Assembly (NCBI GenBank): GCA_934098745.1 | Contig: CAKOPG010000005.1 | Location: forward strand, 1 to 64,000 | Reading direction: 5' to 3' | DNA: 64,000 bases | Source: an uncultured Bacilli bacterium | Lineage (GTDB): Bacteria > Bacillota_I > Bacilli_A > RF39 > UBA660 | The notes under the pieces: model-generated | What the model saw: the letters and a program-made list of their open reading frames with translations, nothing else | Told to the model about the DNA's origin: nothing | The model's database searches: none | Made by a program: the position numbers and the translations under genes | Shown here: positions 26,643 through 36,343 of the stretch, in pieces | Numbering within the stretch: position 1 is the stretch's first letter | Layout of the letters: every line of letters begins with the position of its first letter

Positions 26643-28691
26643 CTACCATACAGAAACTCTATTTTCTTTTGTAACATACATATCATCATTTTCTTTTATA
26701 TCATATATTTCATAAAATTTATCCGTCGATGACAAAACAGCATTAACACGATTCTTATCCGGAGAATGTTCATCAGATGTCAACAACAAAAATTCATAAT
26801 AAGGTGTTTTCTGAGAACACCAAGATAAGGCGTAATTTTCAAATATTTTTTTATAATCTTCTTTCGTTGCATTTTTATTTTCTGCTATTTGTAAAACAAT
26901 TGACATAGCACCTAAATCGGCTATATTCTCCCCAAGCGTTGTCGAACCAAATTGATTATATTTATTATAATACTTAACTACATTTATATTTAACTTATTA
27001 AAATTTTTAGCATCCTCTTCAGTCCACCAATTAACACGATTTCCATCTTCATCATATTTACTTCCTGTTGAATCTAAAGCATGTGACAATTCATGACCTA
27101 TTACAAATCCTAATGAACCAAGAATATTATAGTAATTATCTTCTAAATTTGTACTGTTTAAATTTAAAGCTACTTTACTAGAATAAGCCCATCCAGATAA
27201 TATATTTATACTATTTGTTAATGGTGTATAATAAGCATTTTGTTCTAAATAATCTATACTACTATACATTATATTACCATTCTTATATTGCTTACAAATT
27301 TCTTTATTTTTATTATTCGTAGCATTTATTATATTAGTCAAATAACTTTCATTACTAAATCTATAATTATTTTCAACATAGACTAAATTATCGCTTATTA
27401 AAACAGTATATTTCATATTTTCCATTTTCTTTAATGCTTCTTTTTTAGTATTTTCACTTAACCAATCTTCATCCATTATTCTTACTTTATAAGCATCTAT
27501 CTCTTCTGTTATTAAATCAGTATAAAACTTTTTCTCATAATCCGTAAAATTCCTCTTTACAAACTCATTTGCGATCGTATCACTAAAGAATTTATAAATA
27601 ACTGAATAAATATAATCTTCTTCAGTATCATTTGTCCCAAAATAGTTATTAATTTCTTCATAATATTCAACATTTAACTTATAGAAATCATAATTAATAT
27701 ATTCAGAATAATTTGTTAATAATTTTATTATTGCATAATACTTAAGAGTATCTAAATTGTCATTACTTAAATATTCATCCATCGATTTTAATTGATTAAT
27801 TGAAACAACTAAAATTTTACTATTTTCATCATATAAATCTTCATAATATTTAATAAAATCATCAATTTTAATATTATTTAACTGACTATTAATTTCACTC
27901 TTCGTATACACATCATATCCTTTATCTCCACTATGTAATTTATCAGATCTAATTGCGTATCTTGAAATATATTCATACATCTTTTGTACATTATTAGTCA
28001 TCTTATTTGCTTCATTTAAAGAATAACCATACAATGTCAATATTTTCGTATCATACTTACTTAAAAGATTTTTTTTCTGAGCATTATTTTCATCAGTATA
28101 TATTTCGCTAGCGTTTAAATTATAATCATAAGTTAAAAAGTCTAAAGTAAAATATGGCTGTTTTAAATTACTTGGAACAAAATTTATTGAAGGATTAATA
28201 ACAATATCCATAGATAAATCATAATCTAATTTATAAATATTATTTAAGTACTGTTCTATATTTTGAGAACTATTAATCAAGTCAATATACTTATCCAATT
28301 CTTCTTTAACTTTATTACTATTTTTTGACTCTTTATAACTATTATAAAATATACATATCTTATTATTTATAGAATTATTATTATAAGTTCCACACTTATC
28401 TAATATCTCATTAATTATTTCTTTTTTTTCTTCTTTTATCTTTTTTCCGGCTTCTGTAATATTTAAATTCCAATAAACTTCATTCTCAGCTAGTTGATCA
28501 GTACTTAAATATTTATAATTTACATAATCATAAAAGTCATCTTCCAATCTAGGTTGTGAAGTTAAAACTGAACTAATCGGATTATTGACTAAAGTTTTTT
28601 CTTTATTACCAAAGATAAAAATACTGATTATATAAAGTATTGTTACAATACCAAGGATAATAAATAAATTAACTAACTTCTTATTATTCAT
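26643..28691 (-). CDS. M13-family (neprilysin/PepO-like) metallopeptidase
   Basis: About 682 aa with an N-terminal membrane anchor (about 5-27) and the M13 fold outside. The zinc motif HELSH is at about 533-537, the downstream ENIAD supplies the third ligand at about 588, and NAYYTPLTNSINILSG is the substrate-edge strand. The C-terminus ends RVSVW, near the usual family ending. These enzymes trim oligopeptides at the cell surface. The start at 28691 overlaps the ABC ATPase stop by 8 nt. The operon (rhomboid, FtsX-like permease, ATPase, peptidase) suggests export and trimming of surface peptides. Confidence 0.9.
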   Translation of the reverse strand: MNNKKLVNLFIILGIVTILYIISIFIFGNKEKTLVNNPISSVLTSQPRLEDDFYDYVNYKYLSTDQLAENEVYWNLNITEAGKKIKEEKKEIINEILDKCGTYNNNSINNKICIFYNSYKESKNSNKVKEELDKYIDLINSSQNIEQYLNNIYKLDYDLSMDIVINPSINFVPSNLKQPYFTLDFLTYDYNLNASEIYTDENNAQKKNLLSKYDTKILTLYGYSLNEANKMTNNVQKMYEYISRYAIRSDKLHSGDKGYDVYTKSEINSQLNNIKIDDFIKYYEDLYDENSKILVVSINQLKSMDEYLSNDNLDTLKYYAIIKLLTNYSEYINYDFYKLNVEYYEEINNYFGTNDTEEDYIYSVIYKFFSDTIANEFVKRNFTDYEKKFYTDLITEEIDAYKVRIMDEDWLSENTKKEALKKMENMKYTVLISDNLVYVENNYRFSNESYLTNIINATNNKNKEICKQYKNGNIMYSSIDYLEQNAYYTPLTNSINILSGWAYSSKVALNLNSTNLEDNYYNILGSLGFVIGHELSHALDSTGSKYDEDGNRVNWWTEEDAKNFNKLNINVVKYYNKYNQFGSTTLGENIADLGAMSIVLQIAENKNATKEDYKKIFENYALSWCSQKTPYYEFLLLTSDEHSPDKNRVNAVLSSTDKFYEIYDIKENDDMYVTKENRVSVW

Positions 28692-29388
28692 TTTCCTTAT
28701 CACCCGCAGAGACAATTTCTCCATCTTTTAGATATATAATCTTATCTGTGTATTCAGCTACTTGTTTTGAGTGTGTAACCTGAATAATAGTTATATTTTG
28801 TTCTTTATTTAACTTTTTAAATAATCTCATTATTTCATCCGTAGAAATACTATCCAAATTTCCGGTAGGTTCATCCGCTAATATTAATGTTGGATTCATA
28901 ATAACAGCTCTTGCTATAGCTACTCTTTGTTGTTGTCCTCCCGATAATTGTTTTGGTAAATTCTTTCTCTTTTGTGATAATCCTACTGTTTTTAATAAAT
29001 TATTTAATCTTTCCTCATAATCTTTTCTCTTTTTGCCAGCCATAATTACTGGTAACATAATATTATCTTCTACTGATAAATTAGGAATTAAATTATAAAA
29101 TTGAAATACAAATCCTATTTTTTCTCTTCTTACTTTTGACTGTTCATCATCATTTAACTTATTAACATCTATTCCATTAATTAAAATAGTTCCCTCTGTA
29201 GGAGTATCTAAAAAACCAATTTGATAAAGCAATGTTGATTTACCACTACCAGATTCACCCATTAATGAAATAAATTCACCTTTTTTAACACTTAAATTTA
29301 TATTTTTTAATACCTCTAGTGGTGTAGTCAAACCATCTTTAAAAACTTTTCTTAAGTTTTTAACCTCTAATATCGTTTCATTACTCAT
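28684..29388 (-). CDS. ABC transporter ATPase (MacB/LolD type)
   Basis: 234 aa, complete: Walker A GESGSGKST (about 43-51), Q-loop FVFQFYN, signature LSGGQQQR, Walker B LILADEPTGNLD and the His in VTHSKQ. The LADEPTGNLDS ending marks the MacB/LolD/FtsE group. It is paired with the large FtsX-like permease that overlaps its start by 8 nt. Such pairs act as mechanotransmitters or move peptides and lipoproteins from the membrane. Confidence 0.93.
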   Translation of the reverse strand: MSNETILEVKNLRKVFKDGLTTPLEVLKNINLSVKKGEFISLMGESGSGKSTLLYQIGFLDTPTEGTILINGIDVNKLNDDEQSKVRREKIGFVFQFYNLIPNLSVEDNIMLPVIMAGKKRKDYEERLNNLLKTVGLSQKRKNLPKQLSGGQQQRVAIARAVIMNPTLILADEPTGNLDSISTDEIMRLFKKLNKEQNITIIQVTHSKQVAEYTDKIIYLKDGEIVSAGDKENE

Positions 29389-31918
29389 ATTTTAATTCCT
29401 CCACTACATTCATTTTTCTTATTTTCTTTTTCATTACCAAATATATAACACCCATAATCAAAGCAATTATTAAAAGCAATATTACAATTCCAAATAGATT
29501 GAATGATAATGGTATATAAACTCCTAACATACTTATCGTATATCTAAGTAAAACTATTAGTATCAAAGTAAAGAATAGTGAAACTAAAGAAGAAACTACG
29601 TATGATAATAATAATTCCTTAAGCATCATATTATTAATTTGTTTTCTACTCATTGATGTAGAATATAAAGTTGCTATTTCTTTTTTTCTTTCCATAAAAC
29701 TTACCGACTGGTTATTAATAATCCCAATTAAAGCAATTCCTATTATTACTAAAATAACTACTGCTATATCTACATATGTTCCCCTCATCTGTTCATTAAT
29801 ATCTTCTACATATTCTTCTTGAGATTTTATTTCAGGAGTTTCATATGTCAATTCACTTAATACTTTTTTCTTAACATCATTATATTTAGCATCTTTTGCT
29901 AATTCTATAAAATAATAATTTTTATCAAATGTAGTAATTTCATTTGTAACTACTTTCTCACTCAATATAACTGCCATATAATCAATTTTACTCATATCTG
30001 CAAAACCAACTATTTTTAAATTAAGTGGTAATGAATAAGTAAATCTTTTGTTCTTAATTGTTCCCTTTATTACAACAATATCCCCAATTTTTAAATTATA
30101 CTTATCTTTAAAATAATTACTAACAATTACTTCATTATCTGTTAAATTATCAGCCAAATTATAATCTATATCTAAAATATTACTATTATCAACCAAATTT
30201 TTATAACTATCACTATAAATAAAAGCTAATTTACTAACTTTATGGTTTGCAAAAGTTAACTCATCATACATCTCATTAGCCATAGTTGATACATATAAAG
30301 ATGCTGATTTCTCTACTCCATCTATTCCGGCAAAAGAAGAATTTAAATTGATTTTCTCAGACATAGAAAAGACATACATTGAAGACTTCACCATATCTAA
30401 CTTACTTTTATAAGAATCTATTAAGTAACTCAATCCTGAGAAAGATACTAATGAAATCATTAACATAACTGAAATAATTATATTACTACTAATCTGTAAT
30501 TTATTATTAACTACGGTATTCTTAGCCATTTCTGTTACCGGATTATTATTTTTATTTACAAATTTCATTAAAAACTTAGTTATAATTGGTAACAACATTG
30601 CCACCGATATAAACAATGAAATAATACCGATAACACAATATACAAATGTAAGTTTATTGATAAATATTATTGAGATAATACCAATTACTAAACAAAAAAT
30701 ACCTACGACAAATCTAACTACTGAATATTTATAAACACTATCATGTTTATTAAATATACAATCTTTAATAGATATTTTATTTGATTTTATTATCTCAGAA
30801 ATAGACAAAGAAATTTGAAATAGTATTAAAAATAATACTGTAATTACTACCGTATACACACTATATTTTTCAAAATTAACCATACTTATATCAAACATCA
30901 ATGTATCTCCGAAAAGCTCAAAAATTTTGAAAAGTCCTTTAATTAATGCTACCCCAATAAATGATCCTAAAAATCCCCCAATTAATCCATATGTAGCCAT
31001 TTCTAATATTAATAAACTATTCATTTTTTTAGAAGATGCTCCCACACTTCTAAATGTTCCAATAACAGGAATTCTTTCATTCATAATTATTTTAACAATT
31101 GAATTAACTGTAAAAAATACCAGCACAATAACTAAAACTATTGCCACAACAGCTATTTTTATATAATTACCAAAAATATCACTAACACTTGTATTAGAAA
31201 TATAAGTAAAATCCAATCCATAATCATCTTCTACACTGTACAATTCTTCTGTTAATTTATCAATATTTTTGTTTCCTAAGTATCTCAAATGCAAACTATC
31301 ATACTCAATTTTATCTTTCCTACTAATTTTTAAATATTCACTTTCATTCGTAACAACGGATACTCCTTCAACATTAAAACTATTAAAAAAGCCTGAGTTA
31401 TTAGCAATGTATTTTATTTTAAATATATGCTTATTCCCATCTTCATCAAAATATTCTAAAGTATCCCCTTCTTTAAGCTTATATGTATCAGCGGTGCTTT
31501 TTGAAACAATTACCTCATTCTCTCCTAATACAAGGTCCTTTGTATTTTTTACTACAACAGAATTTAATTTTTCAGCATTTTTAAGATCCAATCCAACTAA
31601 AGGAAAAGAAACAAATTCATTGCCTTCTGTATCATAAATATATCCATAATTATATTCTGGAACTCCTAAATAAGCAAAATCATTATTTGTTTGTTTAACT
31701 CTATCGTAAGTTATCTTTTCTTCAGTAGAACTATAAACTATATATTGAACACTAGACATAGAATTACGTATTGAAGTTATTAAGGAATCCAAGGTAAAAA
31801 TAGCCCCAAAGGCTATTGAAATAATTACACCAACACCAAATAATGACACTAATATAAGCGTTGTTCTACTTACATTATCCCTTATATTTCTTAAAATATG
31901 TTTTAAAAATATCTTCAT
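29381..31918 (-). CDS. FtsX-like ABC permease, two FtsX modules
   Basis: About 845 aa. An N-terminal helix (about 15-37), a long outer domain, three helices (about 255-370), a central pair, a second outer domain, and three C-terminal helices make the standard ten-helix FtsX-FtsX layout. It partners the ATPase whose start it overlaps. The start is uncertain: the ATG at 31918 begins MKIFLKHILRNI, the natural N-terminus, while an in-frame GTG at 31939 overlaps the rhomboid end. The substrate is unknown; a bacitracin-resistance role is less likely because no two-component system is adjacent. Confidence 0.87.
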   Translation of the reverse strand: MKIFLKHILRNIRDNVSRTTLILVSLFGVGVIISIAFGAIFTLDSLITSIRNSMSSVQYIVYSSTEEKITYDRVKQTNNDFAYLGVPEYNYGYIYDTEGNEFVSFPLVGLDLKNAEKLNSVVVKNTKDLVLGENEVIVSKSTADTYKLKEGDTLEYFDEDGNKHIFKIKYIANNSGFFNSFNVEGVSVVTNESEYLKISRKDKIEYDSLHLRYLGNKNIDKLTEELYSVEDDYGLDFTYISNTSVSDIFGNYIKIAVVAIVLVIVLVFFTVNSIVKIIMNERIPVIGTFRSVGASSKKMNSLLILEMATYGLIGGFLGSFIGVALIKGLFKIFELFGDTLMFDISMVNFEKYSVYTVVITVLFLILFQISLSISEIIKSNKISIKDCIFNKHDSVYKYSVVRFVVGIFCLVIGIISIIFINKLTFVYCVIGIISLFISVAMLLPIITKFLMKFVNKNNNPVTEMAKNTVVNNKLQISSNIIISVMLMISLVSFSGLSYLIDSYKSKLDMVKSSMYVFSMSEKINLNSSFAGIDGVEKSASLYVSTMANEMYDELTFANHKVSKLAFIYSDSYKNLVDNSNILDIDYNLADNLTDNEVIVSNYFKDKYNLKIGDIVVIKGTIKNKRFTYSLPLNLKIVGFADMSKIDYMAVILSEKVVTNEITTFDKNYYFIELAKDAKYNDVKKKVLSELTYETPEIKSQEEYVEDINEQMRGTYVDIAVVILVIIGIALIGIINNQSVSFMERKKEIATLYSTSMSRKQINNMMLKELLLSYVVSSLVSLFFTLILIVLLRYTISMLGVYIPLSFNLFGIVILLLIIALIMGVIYLVMKKKIRKMNVVEELKYE

Positions 31919-31931
31919 ATCTTCACACATC

Positions 31932-32603
31932 CTACCCACAATTATTCTTTAACTTTTTATAAAATAAATAATAATATATCAAATAAATAACAACCCCTAA
32001 TATTAATCCTGTATTATGAGCCACCATTGTCCAAGAACCACTCGTATAAGTAAATACTAAACCATATATAATTAATAGTATTTTTTCTTTTTTTGAAAAA
32101 GTTTTAATATATTCTTTATTCGTAAAGCACATTGCCAAATTTGCTCCCATTAATCCAAATACAGCAATTGATGCTCCCGCTGACACTGAATTACCTGGAA
32201 CAATTAAATTTGTAATCAAAAGACCTATAATACCACTTATCATAAATACAAATAAAGTTAAAATTGAACCGTTATTTTTTTCCATCTTATTACCCACGAT
32301 ATATAATGGAATCAAATTTACAATCATATGTATTAAAAATTGATGCATGAAAATATACGTTATCAATCGATATATTGATTTTCCATATTCATCTCCATAA
32401 GCCATAAATTCATATAATCTTCCAAAACCAAAACCTAAAATCTTAAATAATAATGAATCTGTACTTAAAGGCTGACCATTGATTTTAAAATCCATTATTC
32501 CTACAGAACTACTATCAAATAAAATAAATCTATCAACAACATATACTAAAATACAAATTAAAATAACTACATTAGTAACTGTCAACAATTTGTTTTTTTT
32601 CAT
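31932..32603 (-). CDS. Rhomboid-family intramembrane serine protease
   Basis: 223 aa with six or more helices. The catalytic Ser is in SAGASIAVFGLMG (the GxSx pattern of GlpG) and the catalytic His in MVAHNTGLILG; HQFLIHMIVNL carries the conserved H and N of helix 2. It cleaves membrane anchors within the bilayer. The ribosome site is AAGGAGG. No terminator separates it from the surface-protein gene upstream (stop at 32694), so it may be co-transcribed with that gene and help release it; this is inference. Confidence 0.87.
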   Translation of the reverse strand: MKKNKLLTVTNVVILICILVYVVDRFILFDSSSVGIMDFKINGQPLSTDSLLFKILGFGFGRLYEFMAYGDEYGKSIYRLITYIFMHQFLIHMIVNLIPLYIVGNKMEKNNGSILTLFVFMISGIIGLLITNLIVPGNSVSAGASIAVFGLMGANLAMCFTNKEYIKTFSKKEKILLIIYGLVFTYTSGSWTMVAHNTGLILGVVIYLIYYYLFYKKLKNNCG

Positions 32604-32680
32604 AAATACCTCCTTACATCATTCTTATTACATCCTACAAATCTAAATCCACCATTACTGCTCGCTACTATTCTTTCCAT
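32600..32680 (-). pseudogene. 26-codon ORF resembling an FGE-like C-terminal remnant
   Basis: An ORF of 26 codons beginning MERIVASSNGGFRFVGCN, overlapping the rhomboid start by 4 nt (ATGA). It has no ribosome site. The GGFRFVG part recalls the PGFRAV/DGFRAV end of the two large surface proteins, so it may be the scar of a lost or exchanged surface-protein tail. It is too short for certainty. Confidence 0.25.
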
Positions 32681-32693
32681 ATATTTATATAAA

Positions 32694-34475
32694 TTATTCT
32701 GAAATATTTATAGATACTGCACGAAAGCCATCCAAATTACGTCCAGAACCATAACTATTATTATAGTGAAATCCGCCGCCACTAATACCAGAACTATAAC
32801 ATCCACCACGACTAAGCCATGGTCCAGATGCTGAAACAAAAGTCGTATAATCACCATACCAGTTGTTTACTTCAGCTATTCCATGTCCATAGCAATATCC
32901 TCCATTACATGCTGTTAATTTATTAATTGTTGTGCCACTACTTGCTTTATACATGTCATAATATTTACTTTCCGGAAAAGTTACTCCGACAGTTTTTGAT
33001 GTTCCATCAGTTCCAAGTGCTCCCTTAAATCCAGAATTATATGTCGTGGAAGTACCACTCCACAATTTAGAAGATGAATTGGCAAACACTCCCATTACTA
33101 TTTCCCAAGTTCCTCCCGACATATCAAAAATACCGCTTATATTCCCTGTTGTACTTTGAGGATACGCTGAAGTTGAACCATAAATTATTCCACATGTTGT
33201 ACTTTGACTTTCATTTTCCGTACTGGCCCCACAACCAGTCAATGTTTTATTATTACTCCAATAATTATTTATTCTTATTTCATTATTTATTCCATATTTA
33301 GAATGTGATAAATAGATTACTGCGCCCCATTCACTATTTTTCATCATATGACTATCACTACTACTATCTAGTCCATATATTTTACTTCCAGAAAAAGTTG
33401 TTGTACCGTCGTTAAGTGTTCCTCCGGCAAATTTTAGCGATGTTTGAAACTGATCTGACGTATTTTGACTAGTTAGTGATGCATTATTTGGTTTTATCGT
33501 CGGTGTTGTAGCATCACCGGTTGTTTCAAATTTACCTACCCATATTCCATCTAATTCTTTATTTTCAAATGTGAAAGCTGGATGAGTTAAATACTCTTCT
33601 ACCTGAGTTCCCGTAGATTTTTCTGTATCTTTATCTTCAAAAACAATCTCTATCTCTTGTTCCTTGCCTTTAGCACTAGTACCTACAGTCCATATTTTAT
33701 ACTTATATCTCGGTATCCAGACATAATATGCTAAAATATTATCTTCTGGTATTGTTACCCCACTGGTATTTAAATAACTACTTCTTGATGTTTCTGTTAC
33801 CAGTACCGCATTAGCCCATTGTTGTCTATTATAATTATACCAAGAACTATCATTACTAGATACAGTCGTAACAGTGCCATCATCAGCAATAGTCACCGGT
33901 ATCATCCCATCTAATAAATCAACCACAACCGCTTGACCATTATAAATGCTGGCATTAAGTTCGGCTTTAAAAGTCTTTCCCTGTATATTAGAACTAGTCG
34001 CATCATTTCCATCTAACCAAGTATAAACTTTATAATTATACTCTTTTTCAGCCGGTATAATTTCTTCCAATATAATAAAATCATCTTCTATATTCGCACT
34101 AGCAAAATTACCTTCTTTATATTCGGTATAATTATTACCACCATCAATACTTCTTAAAATCGTATATTTAAAAGCAGATACAATTAATTCATTATCTATT
34201 TGTTTAATATCATAATAAAGTTTTACTTCTCCATCACTTCTACCACTATTTTTAATATTTACATCTATTGCTGAAGTACTACTATAAGTCAATGTTGGTA
34301 CTAAAGTTTCCTCCACTACATAAGGCTTTAAAGTAACTCTTATTCCGTCTATATCTCCCACCGTTAGTACTAAAGCTGTTTCCTTACTTTTCCATGTAAG
34401 CCATGCCAAAGTCCCCACAAAAGAAATGATTATTAATCCTAAAAGTATTAGTAAATAAAGTTTTTTCTTATTCAT
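32694..34475 (-). CDS. Surface protein B: distinct N-terminus, FGE-like C-terminus
   Basis: 593 aa. The hydrophobic N-terminus ends FVGTLAWLTWKSKE, again near the SipW-type pattern. The N-terminal domain (about 30-185) is unlike protein A, but from LLDGMIPVTI (about 190) the two align nearly throughout, including YYVWIPRYKYKIWT, HMMKNSEWGAVIYLSHSKYG, SGIFDMSGG and RGG...GFRAV. They diverge sharply again in the last about 35 residues. Domain exchange on a shared scaffold is likely. It has its own fixed promoter at 34546-34574, with no flanking inverted repeats, and no 3' palindromic repeat. It leads without a terminator into the rhomboid/ABC/peptidase operon. Confidence 0.83.
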   Translation of the reverse strand: MNKKKLYLLILLGLIIISFVGTLAWLTWKSKETALVLTVGDIDGIRVTLKPYVVEETLVPTLTYSSTSAIDVNIKNSGRSDGEVKLYYDIKQIDNELIVSAFKYTILRSIDGGNNYTEYKEGNFASANIEDDFIILEEIIPAEKEYNYKVYTWLDGNDATSSNIQGKTFKAELNASIYNGQAVVVDLLDGMIPVTIADDGTVTTVSSNDSSWYNYNRQQWANAVLVTETSRSSYLNTSGVTIPEDNILAYYVWIPRYKYKIWTVGTSAKGKEQEIEIVFEDKDTEKSTGTQVEEYLTHPAFTFENKELDGIWVGKFETTGDATTPTIKPNNASLTSQNTSDQFQTSLKFAGGTLNDGTTTFSGSKIYGLDSSSDSHMMKNSEWGAVIYLSHSKYGINNEIRINNYWSNNKTLTGCGASTENESQSTTCGIIYGSTSAYPQSTTGNISGIFDMSGGTWEIVMGVFANSSSKLWSGTSTTYNSGFKGALGTDGTSKTVGVTFPESKYYDMYKASSGTTINKLTACNGGYCYGHGIAEVNNWYGDYTTFVSASGPWLSRGGCYSSGISGGGFHYNNSYGSGRNLDGFRAVSINISE

Positions 34476-34545
34476 ACAAGCACCTATATATGAGTCTTCA
34501 AAATTATCTTTTAAGAACCCATTACTTTCCTATTTTTCTATCTAA

Positions 34546-34574
34546 ATTATAGCATAACCATATTTCTTTGTAAA
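34546..34574 (-). promoter_or_regulatory. Fixed promoter of surface gene B
   Basis: TTTACA (34574-34569), 17-nt spacer ending GGTTATGC, TATAAT (34551-34546). The core is nearly identical to the promoters inside the invertible elements, but here it points into the gene and lacks the inverted repeats. The leader is about 65 nt. Confidence 0.78.
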
Positions 34575-34619
34575 CCTTAAACTTAAATTATCTCTTCTTA
34601 TAATTACTAAATATTATAG

Positions 34620-34648
34620 AAAAAAAGTAATGACTATTCAATCATTAC
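34620..34648 (-). terminator. Terminator of the LemA/DUF2207 operon
   Basis: GTAATGA and TCATTAC with a 7-8 nt loop, then TTTTTTTC on the minus strand, about 15 nt after the stop of the DUF2207 gene. Confidence 0.75.
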
Positions 34649-34662
34649 CTTTCTAATATTCT

Positions 34663-36339
34663 CTAACGACCTCCCATAGAGCCACCGCCGCCAAAAGAGC
34701 CACCGCCGCCGCCACCGGATGAAAATCCACCACCACCGGATGAATAATTCTCTGCAGCACTTCTTGCACTAGAAGCCGCTGATACACTTTTATAAGACAT
34801 ATTATTGATAAATATTAACGTATCATAATTCATATTAGCTTGTTCCATTTCATAAACAACCTCTGGATACATTTCCTTAAGTTGTTTAGCAACCTTATCG
34901 GCTATTCCAAATAAATATGCAAACATTAAATATTCATCCCATAATTTAACTTCAATAGCCTCTTTCGTATCCATTCTTGAAAACTCTTGTAAAAACAATT
35001 TAAGACCATATAATTTTACACTATCATCATAGATATTATCATCCATAACATTTTTCTTTTTACATTCTTCTTTATTCTTTCTCTTATAAATATGTCCCTC
35101 ATCTTTTAATTCATCTATTTTATTATTTTTAAGTTTCTTAAAGAAATCTAAAAACTTTTCATAATTATTACGACACCATTTTTCAAATTCCTTTGCTTCC
35201 AAGTAACCATCTTTTGAAGCTTTATACATCATATCAAATAAATTTTTCTCAAGTTCATTATCAAATTCTGGATTTTTAGTTAGATCAATAATTGTTGTTT
35301 CCTTTTTAAACAAGCCCTTCGTATCAGTAGTTAAACTAATCTTATCATTTCTTAACCACTTTAAAATAATAGCTCCCAATATATTCGTATCCTTATAATT
35401 AAATCCATTCAAATAAATTAAAGCATTCGCATAGTATATATCTTTATTACAAGGAATATCCCTAAACATTGGGGTATTTTTCTTATCTATTTTCTTATTA
35501 TTAATATATCCATATCCAGAATTAATTGCTGATTTAATCGCAAATATTACTATTAATAAAGGTAATAATCCACTTACAATTAGATTAAATAATATTCTAA
35601 CATAATCCCATAATGTCTTTTTATAGGTATAATCATAATCATATGTTCCATCTTCAGCTTCATTTAATACATCATCAAAATTATTATATTTATCTACTCT
35701 ATAATTTATATTAAATGTCTCCGCAGGAAATTTAACTAATAAAGTTACATAATCATTAGATAATCCCCCTTCATTACTCATCTTTATTAAACCATCTTCT
35801 ACATAAGCATACCCCTTATAACCATATCCCCATACATCTAAGGTATCTGGAAAAGCATAATAACTAAATACCTCTACCGTAAAATTATCCATAGTTACAT
35901 TTGGAAATAAAGTCCAATATAATACCTGACTATCATCAGTATTAAAAATATAATTTGATACCTTATACTCTAACCTAAAAGTATGTCTTCTCATATCTCC
36001 CTTACCAAAACACAATTCTATTCCTTGATAAGTTTCATTAATTCCATAATAACCACTCTTCTGACTTATTGATTCATTTACATTCCAATCTTTATAAGTC
36101 ATTGGTTCATTATCCATAGACACTTTAAAATCAGTTATCTCACTATCACCCAAATTATTTAACTGTTTATACCATTCACTCCCACTACTTGCTTTAACAT
36201 CCCAAACTTCCGTTATCTCTGCACTACCATCACGAAGTAAATCAATCCGCATATCAATCTTATTAATCGTATCAGCTAAAACACTAATTGGCATAAACAA
36301 AATACCTATCATTATCATTATCCATAATTTATTTTTCAT
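34663..36339 (-). CDS. DUF2207 membrane protein with Gly-rich tail
   Basis: 558 aa: a signal peptide (cut near VLA-DTIN), an N-terminal outer DUF2207 domain (about 24-225), helices near 245-270, a long cytoplasmic region, and a C-terminal tail of alternating Ser and Gly ending GGGGSMGGR. Proteins of this type occur with LemA and are thought to act in membrane or envelope stress; the biochemical role is unknown. It starts 4 nt after the YgjP-like peptidase gene in the operon LemA, peptidase, DUF2207. Confidence 0.83.
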   Translation of the reverse strand: MKNKLWIMIMIGILFMPISVLADTINKIDMRIDLLRDGSAEITEVWDVKASSGSEWYKQLNNLGDSEITDFKVSMDNEPMTYKDWNVNESISQKSGYYGINETYQGIELCFGKGDMRRHTFRLEYKVSNYIFNTDDSQVLYWTLFPNVTMDNFTVEVFSYYAFPDTLDVWGYGYKGYAYVEDGLIKMSNEGGLSNDYVTLLVKFPAETFNINYRVDKYNNFDDVLNEAEDGTYDYDYTYKKTLWDYVRILFNLIVSGLLPLLIVIFAIKSAINSGYGYINNKKIDKKNTPMFRDIPCNKDIYYANALIYLNGFNYKDTNILGAIILKWLRNDKISLTTDTKGLFKKETTIIDLTKNPEFDNELEKNLFDMMYKASKDGYLEAKEFEKWCRNNYEKFLDFFKKLKNNKIDELKDEGHIYKRKNKEECKKKNVMDDNIYDDSVKLYGLKLFLQEFSRMDTKEAIEVKLWDEYLMFAYLFGIADKVAKQLKEMYPEVVYEMEQANMNYDTLIFINNMSYKSVSAASSARSAAENYSSGGGGFSSGGGGGGSFGGGGSMGGR

Positions 36340-36343
36340 AAAA

